The notes beneath the pieces are model-generated. The model made no database searches, was not told where the DNA came from, and was given only the letters and a program-made list of their open reading frames with translations. Made by a program: the position numbers and the translations under genes. Positions 1 to 9,591 of a DNA stretch of 64,000 bases are shown in pieces. The DNA lies in contig NW_003314347.1 of NCBI RefSeq assembly GCF_000143415.4, forward strand, positions 271,438-335,437. Reading direction: 5' to 3'. Position 1 is the stretch's first letter. Every line of letters begins with the position of its first letter. This DNA comes from Selaginella moellendorffii. Lineage: Eukaryota; Streptophyta; Lycopodiopsida; Selaginellales; Selaginellaceae.

Positions 1-240
1 GGGGTATGGGGGGTTCCAAATGTATAGTAGGGATAGTGGGTAGGTCGAGCATGGTTGACCAATTTGAAGCATAGTCTAGCTCCCGCTTGCGTGCTTGTCC
101 TTGTTTTGCGTCTGGGGCTATGAGGGGTTCCAAATGTATAGTAGGGATAGTGGGTAGGTCGGGCATGGCCGACTAACTTGAGGCATAGTCTAGCTCCCGC
201 TTGTGTGCCTGTTCTTGTTCTACGTCTGGCTTGAGTCTAA
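1..240. repeat. Two-copy direct tandem repeat, 114-bp period
   Basis: The block beginning with GGTTCCAAATGTATAGTAGG at about position 12 recurs 114 bp downstream at about 126, and similarity continues through a shared GCATAGTCTAGCTCCCGCTTG segment in each copy. The copies differ by scattered substitutions. The first unit is cut by the window edge, so the array may be longer. It is probably repeat or LTR-internal material, but no terminal motif is visible. Confidence 0.8.
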
Positions 241-1509
241 GCCCAAATTCCATTCCATGCTAACTAGTGGAGTACACATGTCCTTGCGTTAGGCCACCGG
301 TATGCCGAAATAGCGCCAGACTCCATTTAGCTCCGTTTTGCATGTTAGTCCTGACATTAGGATGTTGGTTGCTCTAAGACTGTTCCAAGTCACTCCAGGC
401 TCCTATCCCTTCGCTCCTTGGGTTGTATGCTTAGGAGTTACTCTATGGTATGGTTCCATCACTCTTTGGCTTCATACCTGGGAGTTTGGCACCATTCCTT
501 CGTTCGGTGGTTCAAGGCCTTGAACCTCGAGTTCCACACCACTGTCCTATGGACACATGGCATGTGACATGTGGCACTAACACATGGCACATAGAGGGTT
601 TAAATTCCGCTTCATGGTGTTATCCTATAGTAAATCACCATAGGATAAAGGGTAAAAACCATGTGCGCTACACATTTGTGTCAATGATGCAATTTAATGT
701 TCATTTCTAAAGCCTCTTTTTTTGTGCAGAACTAAATATATCGGAGAGGATCAAGTTGGGAATGTTGTGGCTATAACATTATAGCCATCACTGAGACCTC
801 ACAAATAAATAATCATTTTTCAAATACTAATTATTCATACTCAAACTAAAAGAATCACAAAGACTAATAATCACAAGGAATTAAGTCTATCCTTAGTTTG
901 TCATTTGTCACATGCAAGCACCTATCATATAACTCTTGTTAGGCTCTCATCTATTATCCAAGCTTGAACTATACTTGAACTTGATTAGTTAACAGAACTT
1001 GAGCCTAAATCTCTAACACCAACCTGGAGAGTGATCCTAAATGTTTTAGTAAAAGAAATAGGGTATTTTAAAGATCTGAAAATTTAAATGTTTTTTCTTT
1101 AATTTGATGAACATGTACTTATATTTGAACCCATCCTTCAAATTTAACGTGACCACCACTTTCCACGACTCCTTGGGCAATGTTAAATCCTATGTCAGTC
1201 ATCCACTTACGGTATGGCTAAGCACTCAAGCTTCTAAAAGATTTCGCACAAGAAAAAGACAACTTATTTTGTGTCTATAATAGCTAGTTTCAAATCTCCT
1301 TTTTATCTCTTTGCAATTTGAACTTTTTACATCATTGGTTTTAGAGTAATGTCAATATTGTTTGTCACTTTCTAACATGGGACAAGAACTATGTAGAACT
1401 TCTTAGAGTTTATAACAGCTAAAGGTTTTCTTAAAAGCAAACAATATAAAAAACCTTTTTAACACTAATAAAGATTAAAGGCAGTTTATTTATAAACTAT
1501 AGACAAACT
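241..1509. other. Spacer with no supported gene
   Basis: The first part (to about 700) has GC-balanced repeat-like sequence with short CATGTGACATGTGGCAC-type iterations. From about 720 it is AT-rich without coding character. Short open frames at 338-710 show no recognisable domain. Confidence 0.6.
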
Positions 1510-2021
1510 TTAACAATAATTTACTTTATAACGCAAGCTGTCATATTCAAGCCAAGCTCTAACAACGAACTGTGTAGGTTGTGAAAATTTATAAGGTTCA
1601 TCAGTTTCAGGAGGTGCAATTTCTACCCACTCAACAAACCAAGGTGCCTCACCTCCCCAATTATCATGAGACAATTCCATTTTGCAAATATGATCATATT
1701 CACCCAGGCAAGGAGCTGATAATCCCCCAAAAACATCAGTATGACATCTTTCAAAATCATTATAGTTTTTATGGTCTAAATTGCGAAACATTAATGTTTG
1801 TCCCTGTGAAGTAAAAAATACAGCATTCACATTTGCATCTGTTCCAGCATGGTCAACACATCCAGTCTTGATGGTCACTGTATATTGGCACTGAAAAACT
1901 CAAAACAAATCAGTATACTAGAAATAAATCAACCTGTTACCTGAGCATTAGCATCATATAACAGAAAAATGAGAAGAAAGAAGAGAGGAGGAAGAACAAA
2001 AGACCACAAATCTCTCCCCAT
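1510..2021 (-). CDS. Secreted PLAT/LH2-domain protein (embryo-specific protein ATS3-like)
   Basis: Two exons, 2021-1941 and 1890-1510, joined across a 50-nt GT-AG intron in phase 0, give 153 aa. Exon 1 encodes a typical signal peptide: a basic N-terminus, then a Leu/Phe-rich core ending in an ANA-type cleavage site near residue 26. Exon 2 encodes a PLAT/LH2 beta-sandwich of the plant ATS3/PLAT-stress type. It starts with YTVTIKTG, has the AGTDANV segment, a DHKNYNDFERCHTDVF stretch matching the family's FERG-D-F block, and the W-YVEW strand. Conserved cysteines fit an extracellular disulfide-bonded fold. Family members are small apoplastic or ER-associated proteins linked to seed development or stress, with no known catalysis. 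The length is normal for the family. The start is the only ATG giving the signal peptide. Confidence 0.8.
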
Positions 2022-2352
2022 TTACTAAGAGATATTTAGCTTGTCTAATCTTGCCCTTTAAAAAGCAGGAATTTTTTTGTCATGACATGCTAAAAGTTTA
2101 CATATATACTTTGAATTATCCATTCATTTCCAATGATAGTAGCAAGTCCACCAAGTTTTGCCCAGTCCAGCAAATGGTTAGATTTACAGTGCCAAATCTC
2201 TCTCCTGCAATATTATGTCTAGATTGCCTATAGAGATGGCAAGTACTTTAGATGTTAAACACTTCCAGTTTTATTTTCAAATTAAGAAAAAAGTATGAGT
2301 AAGATTTAGAAATATTGATATTATTATACTATATGAGGTCCAATCCATGCAC

Positions 2353-2631
2353 TTATAACCCACCTCCACTATAAACATGCATGTACTCCAACCAGTTCCA
2401 GCGTGCCTCATTGTCCAGCTTGTTGTTCTCCGGGTTATCCCCCAGAAATAGAGGATGAAGAGCAAAAGCAACTCCATAAATGATGTTGTGCATTTGATAC
2501 CACCTTGCCTCCTTCAGACCGGCAATGACACAAGGAGCCCAGGTTGCAACACCATCAATGCACCATGCTCTGCCCATCAATGCAAACATCAGGATGTCCA
2601 TGACCCATCTTTGCGTGCATCCAGCAAACAC
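2353..2631 (-). mobile_element. hAT-type transposase fragment (internal domain)
   Basis: A 92-residue open segment on the minus strand contains MHNIIYGVAFALHPLFLGDN, which resembles the RNase-H-like core region just before the dimerisation domain of plant hAT/DUF659-type transposases, where a conserved hydrophobic ALNPRY-like motif lies. There is no start context or continuing frame. The family call rests on this one motif. Confidence 0.45.
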
Positions 2632-3271
2632 TTATTAGTTAGCAGAAGATTCATGCATACAGTTAACCTTAACCAGATTCTATTTTTTGGAGGACGATTC
2701 GTGTGCTGCATCTTTCTCGACGTATTCGAAGCTCCCATCAGCCTTCCTTACCTTTTCCATGTACTTCGTGGAAGACTCTCAGGCAGCAATCTAAGGCTAG
2801 TTCAGTACAATAACAAAGGAAAGAAGTCTTCCTTACTTGCTCACTCCCTGGCATGATGGATTTGATCCCTGTAAAAACGGCAGACATATGGGGCCTGTCT
2901 TGCAGTTCGTACTTGTCACCACAGGGCTCCGCTTGGTACGCATCCTTGGTCAGCCGCACAGGCTAAATCATCCTTGTGACTGCTCACTTCATCCACGGTT
3001 TGATCTGCTGCTCGAAATCAAACTTGTCATTGGCAGGCATTTTGTGGGTGATCACTCGGATCAGCAGCTGCTGGAAGATGAAAACATCCTGGTCTGCAAA
3101 GCAAGGGCTTGCACGAAGAAGCTTGCATGCTTGTTCTGTTGGGGACAATGAGGAAACTGGAGCCCGGGGAGATGGCTCACCGGCAGGTACCCTCGTTCCT
3201 GATGGGGCAGATGTCGCACATCCCGTATCTGCGTCACCTAATGCATAGAGAGCCCATCTATGATGACCATC
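2632..3271. other. Unresolved transposon-like debris
   Basis: On the minus strand several open stretches (about 2738-2959 and 3040-3190) read as protein-like but are interrupted by stops and frameshifts and match no family I recognise. They lie between two hAT-like pieces and are probably part of the same degraded insertion complex. Confidence 0.3.
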
Positions 3272-3447
3272 TGTTAGGGTGTGGCCACTGAGAGAGTGAG
3301 AGAGAGAGAGGGAATATTTTGGTCCTCAAAATATTCTCTATCTTCCTTGTATAAAACCCTTGTCCCAAAAGGGTAGGGGGCATTTTCCCAAAGAGTATTG
3401 AAGCATTTGAGTGAGCATTGGGGGAGGTGCCCCTCCATCCCCTAACA
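3272..3447. repeat. Probable solo LTR (176 bp)
   Basis: The segment starts TGTTAGGG and ends CCCTAACA, an 8-bp perfect inverted terminal pair with the TG...CA ends of LTRs. It holds a TATA-like TTGTATAAAACCC on the plus strand about 100 bp from the end, and a GA-rich run. No matching second LTR is seen in the window. The flanking 5-mers (CCATC and CGTCA) do not form a target duplication, so it may be an inter-element recombination product. Confidence 0.6.
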
Positions 3448-4114
3448 CGTCAAGGTGGGCTTTTTTGACGGACACCAAAGCTTCGAGGTTTACAGAATAA
3501 CTCGTAGCTTGGCAAGCCGCACAGCTGCCGCCACAAAGCCAGTAAATTAGAGCCTACTTGCTGTTGCCTTTCCTCGCTTGCGCTTCGCTGCATGCTGCTC
3601 AACAAACAACCTTTAACCTCGTCCTTTATATGACATCTACTCCATTTCTTAAGAATATTTATGATGCTTGGCAGCATGGCACCAAGCTTTCCCACAAAAC
3701 TATGTCCAGCTCCTCAGCACCACCCTTAGAGACAGCGAACAATTTTTGGGAGTGTGCTTCTCCATCCAGCAGAAGCTCGACAGTGCCAAGAACCTGGCCA
3801 GGCTGCAAGTGGACGTGAATCACGATGCAGGATTCCTTGAGACATCGCCTCAGGAGTCGTGGGCAGTGGAGCTCTTCGTGGTCGAGACTAAGAAGGCCAG
3901 TGAAGTGGAGGTGATTTGCAGACTTGTGCGTTGTGTCAAATCCAACATTGATGCTGCTTGGAGAGCCATCTGACAAGCCATGAATGGGGACATCCATATA
4001 AAACATAAGCTCAACAAAACACCCTTGCAAGTTCTCACTACCACTGTGCCAAATCTTTGGGCTGCCATGACATTCAAATGCTCTTTGGATCACATCGAAT
4101 TGCAATCCTTTCCT
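3448..4114. other. No supported gene; open frames on both strands
   Basis: Overlapping open frames run on both strands (plus 3668-3973, minus 3659-4327) without recognisable domains beyond the hAT terminus described next. Probably transposon-derived. Confidence 0.3.
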
Positions 4115-4548
4115 CTTCTCAGCATTTTTGGGAAGCAAGCAAGACCTGCACTTTGTTTGTATCAAGCTCCATGAGCTCCAATTCCTCTCGCATGGAGAAG
4201 CGCAAACAACCTGGCTTAAAATCCGGAGAGCCATGCGACGTAGATCAAGCATCTCTAAACCAAAAGAACTCCACCAGGTTACTGAAAACTTTCTGGTCTC
4301 CCGATCCTTGGCAACAGGTAACCTCATTTGCTGTCCAAGCAGTTGCCAAACCTCTCAAACTGTGCCTGCAATCTCAACTGCAAGTCCAGATCGGAGAAGT
4401 TCACGGACAGTCTAGTGGCGTCATTATGGTTGCGTTCCCAGTGCCCAAGGCTTTCCAGCATCGGTGTTTCAAAGCTCGGCCAGTGAAGACTTCGTGCAGC
4501 TTCCAAGCGTGGCCGAGTCTCCGACTGTGGTTGTGTGGATACCACCAA
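4115..4548 (-). pseudogene. hAT transposase C-terminal dimerisation domain relic
   Basis: The minus strand carries a WWSSFG...LRRMALRILSQ segment followed by CASPCERNWSSWSLIQTK. This is the signature of the hAT family dimerisation domain, normally WW-FG, LA-RILS, then CERNWS-F--IH-K-RN-L. The upstream part of the frame (4548-4324) is offset from the downstream part, so the reading frame is broken. No transposase N-terminus, terminal inverted repeat or 8-bp target duplication was found. The other hAT-like piece at 2353-2631 lies downstream although it should precede this domain, so the two come from different or rearranged copies. Confidence 0.7.
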
Positions 4549-4674
4549 AGTCTGTCACACACTACTGGTTGTATTCTGATTCCGTGTCACTATTATCATG
4601 AAATAAATCAGCCAATTTTTTCCATGGTTGGTTAACTACTTTGTTTGATGAATCAGCTAACCTAGCTAGAGGAG

Positions 4675-5814
4675 ATGGGAATGAGATTGAGAATGAGAAC
4701 AAGGAGCTGTTCCTATGGATTTCCCTTGCTTGGTCTGACACTTTGTGCTATCTCACTATTGACAATCAGGTATAAAGCATCAAAAGAAAGACCAATCCTT
4801 GTTAAACTTGGAGAGCCTGTTGGAAACTTCACAGCTATGGTGATATTTATCTTTTGGATATACACACTTCTCTAATTCTTGTTCTTCCAGACAAACAGTG
4901 ATCTCCAGGAATTTCAGAAAGTTCTTGAAGTTGCGGCTCTTGATGACCAGAAGACCGTTTTGATAGGGCTGCTCAACAAGGCGTGGTGTGATCCAGGAGG
5001 AATGTTCGATACGTTCTTGGAGAGCTTTGATCTGGGAGAAGGAATAAGCTATTTGCTCAAGCATATGGTGATTGTGGCTGTGGATAGCTTTGCATACGAG
5101 AAATGCATCCACGCTGGGAAGGTCCATTGCTTCCAGTTTAGATTCAAGCCCGGTGTAAATTTCTCCGCGGAGCAAGTCTCCATGGCTCCAGATTACCTCA
5201 AATTGGTAAATCTCAAGACTTACCTTCTCGGCCTCGTCTTACAGTACGATTTCAACTTCATTTTCACTGTAAGTTGCGTGAATTTTTTTCCTTAGACATG
5301 GTATCTATCAGGTCCCAATTCTGGACAGGATATCGACATTGTTTGGTTCCGGCCTCCATTTCGTCACTTCTCCAAGCACGCAGATTTTGAGTCGGCTTGC
5401 GAAGTCTTCAACAACGACTCGTCAGACATCGCAAACTTGCAAAACACCGGGTTCCTTCACGTTGTCGCAAGCAATCGCACCAGGAGGCTGTTTGATCTGT
5501 GGCTGCAAATGCACCGGTTCCATCCTGGGCTTCACGATCAAGACGTATTTTACGAGCTCAAGAAGACCCAGCAGTTCAAAGACCTTGATCTCAGCCTCAA
5601 CTTCATGCCTACCGTCTATTTCGGTGGCTTCTGCACGGTGAGCTCGGATCTAGAAAAGGTTTGCACCAACCATGCAACTTGCTGCGTCGGACTTACAAAA
5701 AAGTTGGCGGGACAGAAGCAGGTACTTGAAGACTGGAAGCTGTTCAAGTCGATGACACCTCACGAGAGCAGATTGCAAGGCGTGGGATTCAAGCGTCCCA
5801 GCAACTGTCATTAG
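4675..5814 (+). CDS. Nucleotide-diphospho-sugar transferase (GT77-like, At4g15970-type)
   Basis: Three exons, 4675-4769, 4899-5268 and 5329-5814, give 316 aa. The acceptor at 4898/4899 is chosen because it keeps frame; the apparent one at 4890 does not. Residues 13-31 form an N-terminal signal-anchor helix, suggesting a type II Golgi protein. The catalytic region follows: KTVLIGLLNKAW, then FLESF-GEGI-YLL-H, and a DID motif at residues 156-158 in DIDIVWFRPPFRHF, which corresponds to the family's DVDILWFRDPF nucleotide-sugar/Mn binding site. NTGFLHV, a PTVYFGGFC block and VCT-HA-CC close the domain. Members transfer sugars in the Golgi, some to cell-wall glycans or glycoproteins; the substrate here is unknown. 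The protein is slightly shorter than usual because the stem is short. Its end faces the acid phosphatase gene 54 bp away. Confidence 0.87.
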
Positions 5815-5868
5815 TCAGATCTTGATGTGAAGTATCATCTTTTTCAATTATACAGAAAACAATATATG

Positions 5869-7631
5869 TTATTTTGTGAGCCGAACTTTGTGAACAGCTT
5901 CCCCGTAAATGTTGTAGTAAACAATCTGTAACCACGACTTTGCGACTGAGAAGGACACAAATCCTTGCCCGTCGTAATAGAACTGCAAGCCATTCGAGTT
6001 TTGTGGTGGCGAAATTCCTTTCCAGGCCTTGGAGCCTCCACCGCTGGTTATAAAATGGATTGGACTGTGCAAAATCAAAACCATAGAAAGAGTTAGAGCG
6101 GAATTGTCAGGATGGATGAATCAACTACAAAGACAATCAAATCAAACTTAAGGATACCTGTCATCTCTCTTGACGTGTTCAAGGCAGTGGTCGTGCCCAT
6201 TGACGTAAACGTCCACGTTGTTTCCCTGTTTCAGCGCAGCAATGGGTTAGAACTGATCACAGGCACACGCGGCTTCGTTTTAAAGATTATTGCAGAACAT
6301 GACAAGGTAAAACAAGTCAAGGGAAGAATCTAAATGCACTGTATGATTTGCGACACAAGGCTTAGAAATATATTATTTACCTCGAGAATGGGAAGGAGTT
6401 GCCTCACTAGCTCAACGCTATCCCCGTGGGCTCCATAGCTTCTTATAGTGTGGTGGCCAACCACAATCTTCCAAGACGCGGTGGAAGCATTCAAAGCACT
6501 TGTCAAATTCTGGAAGAACCAATGTGAAATATTGATAGTATTGATTGATATGGAGCGTATATACCTCGAGCTTTTGCTGCAAATGGCGATGGCGAGGAAG
6601 GATATCCCTCCAGTCAAAGTCGTGCTTCTGGTTTGGCGCCCAATACTGGTCAATGAATGGAACTGTGTCAATGAAGAAGAGCTCTACTGTAGAAACGCGC
6701 GAGTCTACATCTCCTGTAGAAGAGTAAACGCGGCGGTTAGAAAGTTCTAGATTTGGAGGCACGCAAAGGTGCGAAAAATCTAGCAAGCTTTCAAAGCACG
6801 AAAACTAAAGAAACCATGTAAAACCATGGTTACCATGTATGGCTATGGCGAAACAAACCTCGGAAAAGAGATGGGCTCATATCAAAGATAAGTTGTGCGT
6901 CTCTCACGCAGTGCCATCTCCAATCGCGTAAACCAAGCCGTGGATCTAGCTGCGAGAACACGTCTCCGTGGTAGTCATGGTTGCCCAAGACTGCCAGCAC
7001 AAGGAAAAGAGATAATTAGATCGATAGTCTTGATCAAAGATTTGTATATCATACCTGCGTGCCATGGTTTCTGGAGCGCTGGAGCAGTATAGATTCGAGA
7101 GAAGGATTCATCAAATGCGATGTCATCCACTCCAGTCAGTCCATTCTTATAGAAATTATCTCCCACCGAGACCACGAAGTTTATCTCGAGCGCATCGCCG
7201 ATCTTTCCCATCTGGAAGAGCAATGCACACGAAAACTTGAGAAAAGGAGAGAAGAGTCACAAAGAACACCGACCTGGGAAGCAACCAAGCTCTGGTTATA
7301 CAATCCATGTCGTCCCCAATCGCCCAGCGCCAGGAAATTCACAGGAGCTCGTCGATCCACCGGCGAGACGATGGGATCCTCTGTTATCTCCACCCATCGA
7401 GCGGCGTCGAATTGGAAGAACCCACCAAGAGCGAGGAACCACACGGTGGCGAGGACGGCAAAAATCCCAAGAGCACACCCAGTAGCAGCGAGCTTGACCC
7501 GAGATTTGAGCTATAACAAAGTGGAGCGAAAGAAAAGGGATGAGATCGAAGCGAGAAAGATAGATCTCTTCCAACCTCACCTTGCTCGAGGCGGTTCTTC
7601 CCAGGAGCGCCACTTCCTCGTCGCGATCCAT
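5869..7631 (-). CDS. Purple acid phosphatase, small type (PAP3/8/17-like), membrane-anchored
   Basis: Eight exons (7631-7581, 7510-7274, 7211-7055, 6990-6859, 6713-6565, 6509-6381, 6225-6158, 6064-5869) give 372 aa, with all frames continuous across GT-AG introns. All five metallophosphatase blocks are present: GDWG (80-83), GDNFY (113-117), GNHDYHG (151-157), VGHH (259-262) and GHDH (295-298). These supply the Asp, Tyr, Asn and His ligands of the Fe-Me2+ centre. The C-terminal TSGGGSKAW block is typical of the roughly 35-kDa plant group related to mammalian TRAP. It hydrolyses phosphomonoesters, probably outside the cell or in the vacuole. Residues 25-48 form a hydrophobic helix after a short charged cytosolic head, so it is a signal-anchor rather than a plain cleavable signal. 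It lies on the same strand as, and 377 bp downstream of, the CCCH gene. Confidence 0.92.
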
Positions 7632-8008
7632 TCTGGAATTCTAACGCTCGAGCTCATTCAATTCGTGATCAAAGCGAGGATTTCTTCGACACCACTCCTT
7701 AAATTCCAGGCGTGCACGGTGGAGACTATTCTCTCCAGGCGCATTGCGTGGAGGTGGGAGAGGTCTCATCTCCATCGCTCTAGAGCTCTACTTTAGCGTG
7801 CCAAGGACAACCAAGCCACGACGAATCTGGGCCGTCCAGCTGGCGTGTAAGGGCCGAGAATGTGAGCATATCCCTCGTAGAATATGTGACAAGGATAAGA
7901 TGCCGGTAAAAATTCCAAAAGATCCCCACTACGTCGTGATCATGCTTGGCGCATTTGCTTGTACGCACGATGTGATCTCCAACAAAAAAGCTCTCTTTTT
8001 TTTTTTAA
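7632..8008. other. Intergenic spacer, presumed acid-phosphatase promoter and CCCH 3' region
   Basis: No coding signal. It contains a T-run near 7997 that, on the minus strand, sits just after the CCCH stop codon. The rest should hold the acid-phosphatase promoter; no specific box could be assigned. Confidence 0.5.
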
Positions 8009-9517
8009 TCAGAAAAAAATTCCAATCCCAGATTCCCGGACCGATTGCTGGAGTTGATCCATGATGCTTGAGCCGGACGTCGAGCAGCTTGATCTGGGAG
8101 GAGCTGCGAACGAAACCATACTGTTACACTGCTCGATCGCTGCTTGTCTCGCGATTTTGACGAGAAGATTGTCTTCTCCGTCGTCGCCCAAGACTGCTGG
8201 AGCAGTGGAGCTGCTGGGATTGTCTTGTCCTGGATCCGGAGAGCTGATGATCTTGGTTGTTTCATCCTCTCTCCCATTTTCCTGGAATGTCGCTGCCTGC
8301 CTCGCTAAGAAACTATCCTCTCTGGGTGGCGACGCGCTATAGCGATTGTTCTTCCACCACTCTCCAGGAGAAGGATCGTAGCTCGCCTCGTCCTTCCGAT
8401 CAATGTGCTCCAGCGCTGCCTGCCTCGCGGCTCGGGAGAGGAAGTTGTCCTCGTCCATCGGCGTCGCGGAGTAATCCTCCCAGTCCGGATCATAGTAGTC
8501 GGGACTGCTGCTCGAGTTCTTGGCTTGTTCTTCGACCATTTCCTCGTCGCCACCATCACCACCACCGAGCTTTTGCTTCTTCTCCTCCAGCTTCTGCTGC
8601 TTCTCCTCCAGCTTTTGCTTCTTCTCGATCTCCAACCGCTGTATGATCTTCTCGCGCTCCTCCTTGCTGACCGGCGCGTGAGAGAACTTACACTTCTCGC
8701 CATCCTTGCAAAAGCCCAGGGAGATGAAGAACTTGCACGGGAACTTGGCCGTGTCGTGAGAGAATGGGCATTCGTCACCCTTGAGGCAGCAGCGCGTGAG
8801 GAAGTACTTGCAGAGGTAGAGCTTCGTGTCGGGGACTTCCTCGTGAGAGAACGTACAGCTCTTGCCTTTGGAGCACCGCCCCTTCATGAAGTATCTGCAC
8901 AACACCGGCGGCTTTGGAGGCCTCTCGACTTGCGTGTAGACTGGCCGCCGCCTCGCCACCCCCATTGCTCGTTCCTTCTCGGCACGCTTGATCTTCCCTC
9001 GGGCTTTCTTCCTTTTCTTGCCTTCGTCGGAAAGACCTCTCTTTTTCTTCTTCTTTTCCTGTTCCTGCTCTTCTAGATCATTCTTTTTCCTCTTTTTGTT
9101 GTGTGCTTCTTCTTCCACTTTTGCTAGCAAAGCTTCCTTTCGATCCATGAGCTCCATCTCTTCTACAGACTTTTGCCGATCCAGATGCTCTGCAGTGAAA
9201 GAATGATAGCCTGCCTTCGCGATGATACCTAGTGGCTGTTCTGGCGGAAGGATTGTCTTCTCGGCCGCTGCTTCTAGCACTACCACAGTACCTGGCTCGT
9301 CGCGAGTGTCTCCAACGTCGCACGGCAGCTCTCCTTCTTCGAGATCGCCGGAATTTTCCTTCTTGTGCTCTTCCTCGATCTTTGGAGAGGCATCGACGAC
9401 GGCGCCCAGATCTTCCTTTAGCCTGCTACTCAGGGATCGAAACCCGGAGAAGCGCTTGCTCGATGTACTCATCGGGATTGCGATCAATGGCGGTGGCGCC
9501 CATGGAGGCTCTTCCAT
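8009..9517 (-). CDS. Zinc finger CCCH protein with three tandem fingers (ZC3H4/6-type)
   Basis: A single 502-aa exon. Three consecutive C-x8-C-x5-C-x3-H-type fingers lie near residues 206-292, with cores CRYFMKGRCSKGKSCTFSH, CKYFLTRCCLKGDECPFSH and CKFFISLGFCKDGEKCKFSH. This tandem arrangement matches plant C3H7/C3H38/C3H65-like proteins and animal ZC3H4/6, which bind RNA in the nucleus. A Lys/Glu-rich segment (about 130-190), with several KKRK-type nuclear localisation candidates, precedes the fingers. A Gln/Glu/Lys coiled-coil stretch (about 295-325) follows, then low-complexity repeats carrying ARQAALEHI/ARQAAIEQC-like units. It is likely an RNA-binding regulator; the targets are not predictable. 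It shares a 74-bp divergent spacer with the LON-domain gene. Confidence 0.88.
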   Translation of the reverse strand: MEEPPWAPPPLIAIPMSTSSKRFSGFRSLSSRLKEDLGAVVDASPKIEEEHKKENSGDLEEGELPCDVGDTRDEPGTVVVLEAAAEKTILPPEQPLGIIAKAGYHSFTAEHLDRQKSVEEMELMDRKEALLAKVEEEAHNKKRKKNDLEEQEQEKKKKKRGLSDEGKKRKKARGKIKRAEKERAMGVARRRPVYTQVERPPKPPVLCRYFMKGRCSKGKSCTFSHEEVPDTKLYLCKYFLTRCCLKGDECPFSHDTAKFPCKFFISLGFCKDGEKCKFSHAPVSKEEREKIIQRLEIEKKQKLEEKQQKLEEKKQKLGGGDGGDEEMVEEQAKNSSSSPDYYDPDWEDYSATPMDEDNFLSRAARQAALEHIDRKDEASYDPSPGEWWKNNRYSASPPREDSFLARQAATFQENGREDETTKIISSPDPGQDNPSSSTAPAVLGDDGEDNLLVKIARQAAIEQCNSMVSFAAPPRSSCSTSGSSIMDQLQQSVRESGIGIFF

Positions 9518-9591
9518 CCCTCCAAAAACCCTAGCAATCTTTAAACTTTTCTTAGGGTTCTTGGCAATTTAAGCCCTGCTAGATTTTGGCT
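9518..9591. promoter_or_regulatory. Compact bidirectional promoter (CCCH / LON genes)
   Basis: Only 74 bp separate the two divergent start codons. The spacer has AAACCCTAG (9526-9534), a plant telo-box, and an AGGGTT element near 9554, which is the same type of motif on the other strand. Telo-boxes are known in promoters of translation and growth genes. Both 5' UTRs must lie within it or overlap the neighbouring gene. Confidence 0.6.

Noticed and set aside
3659-4114. Continuation of the hAT frame as a functional transposase
   Set aside because: After the CERNWS motif the frame reads into sequence with no hAT similarity, and the upstream part is frameshifted.
8405-9076. Long plus-strand frame opposite the CCCH gene, Leu-rich
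   Set aside because: It is the antisense shadow of Lys/Glu/Gln-rich codons of the CCCH gene.
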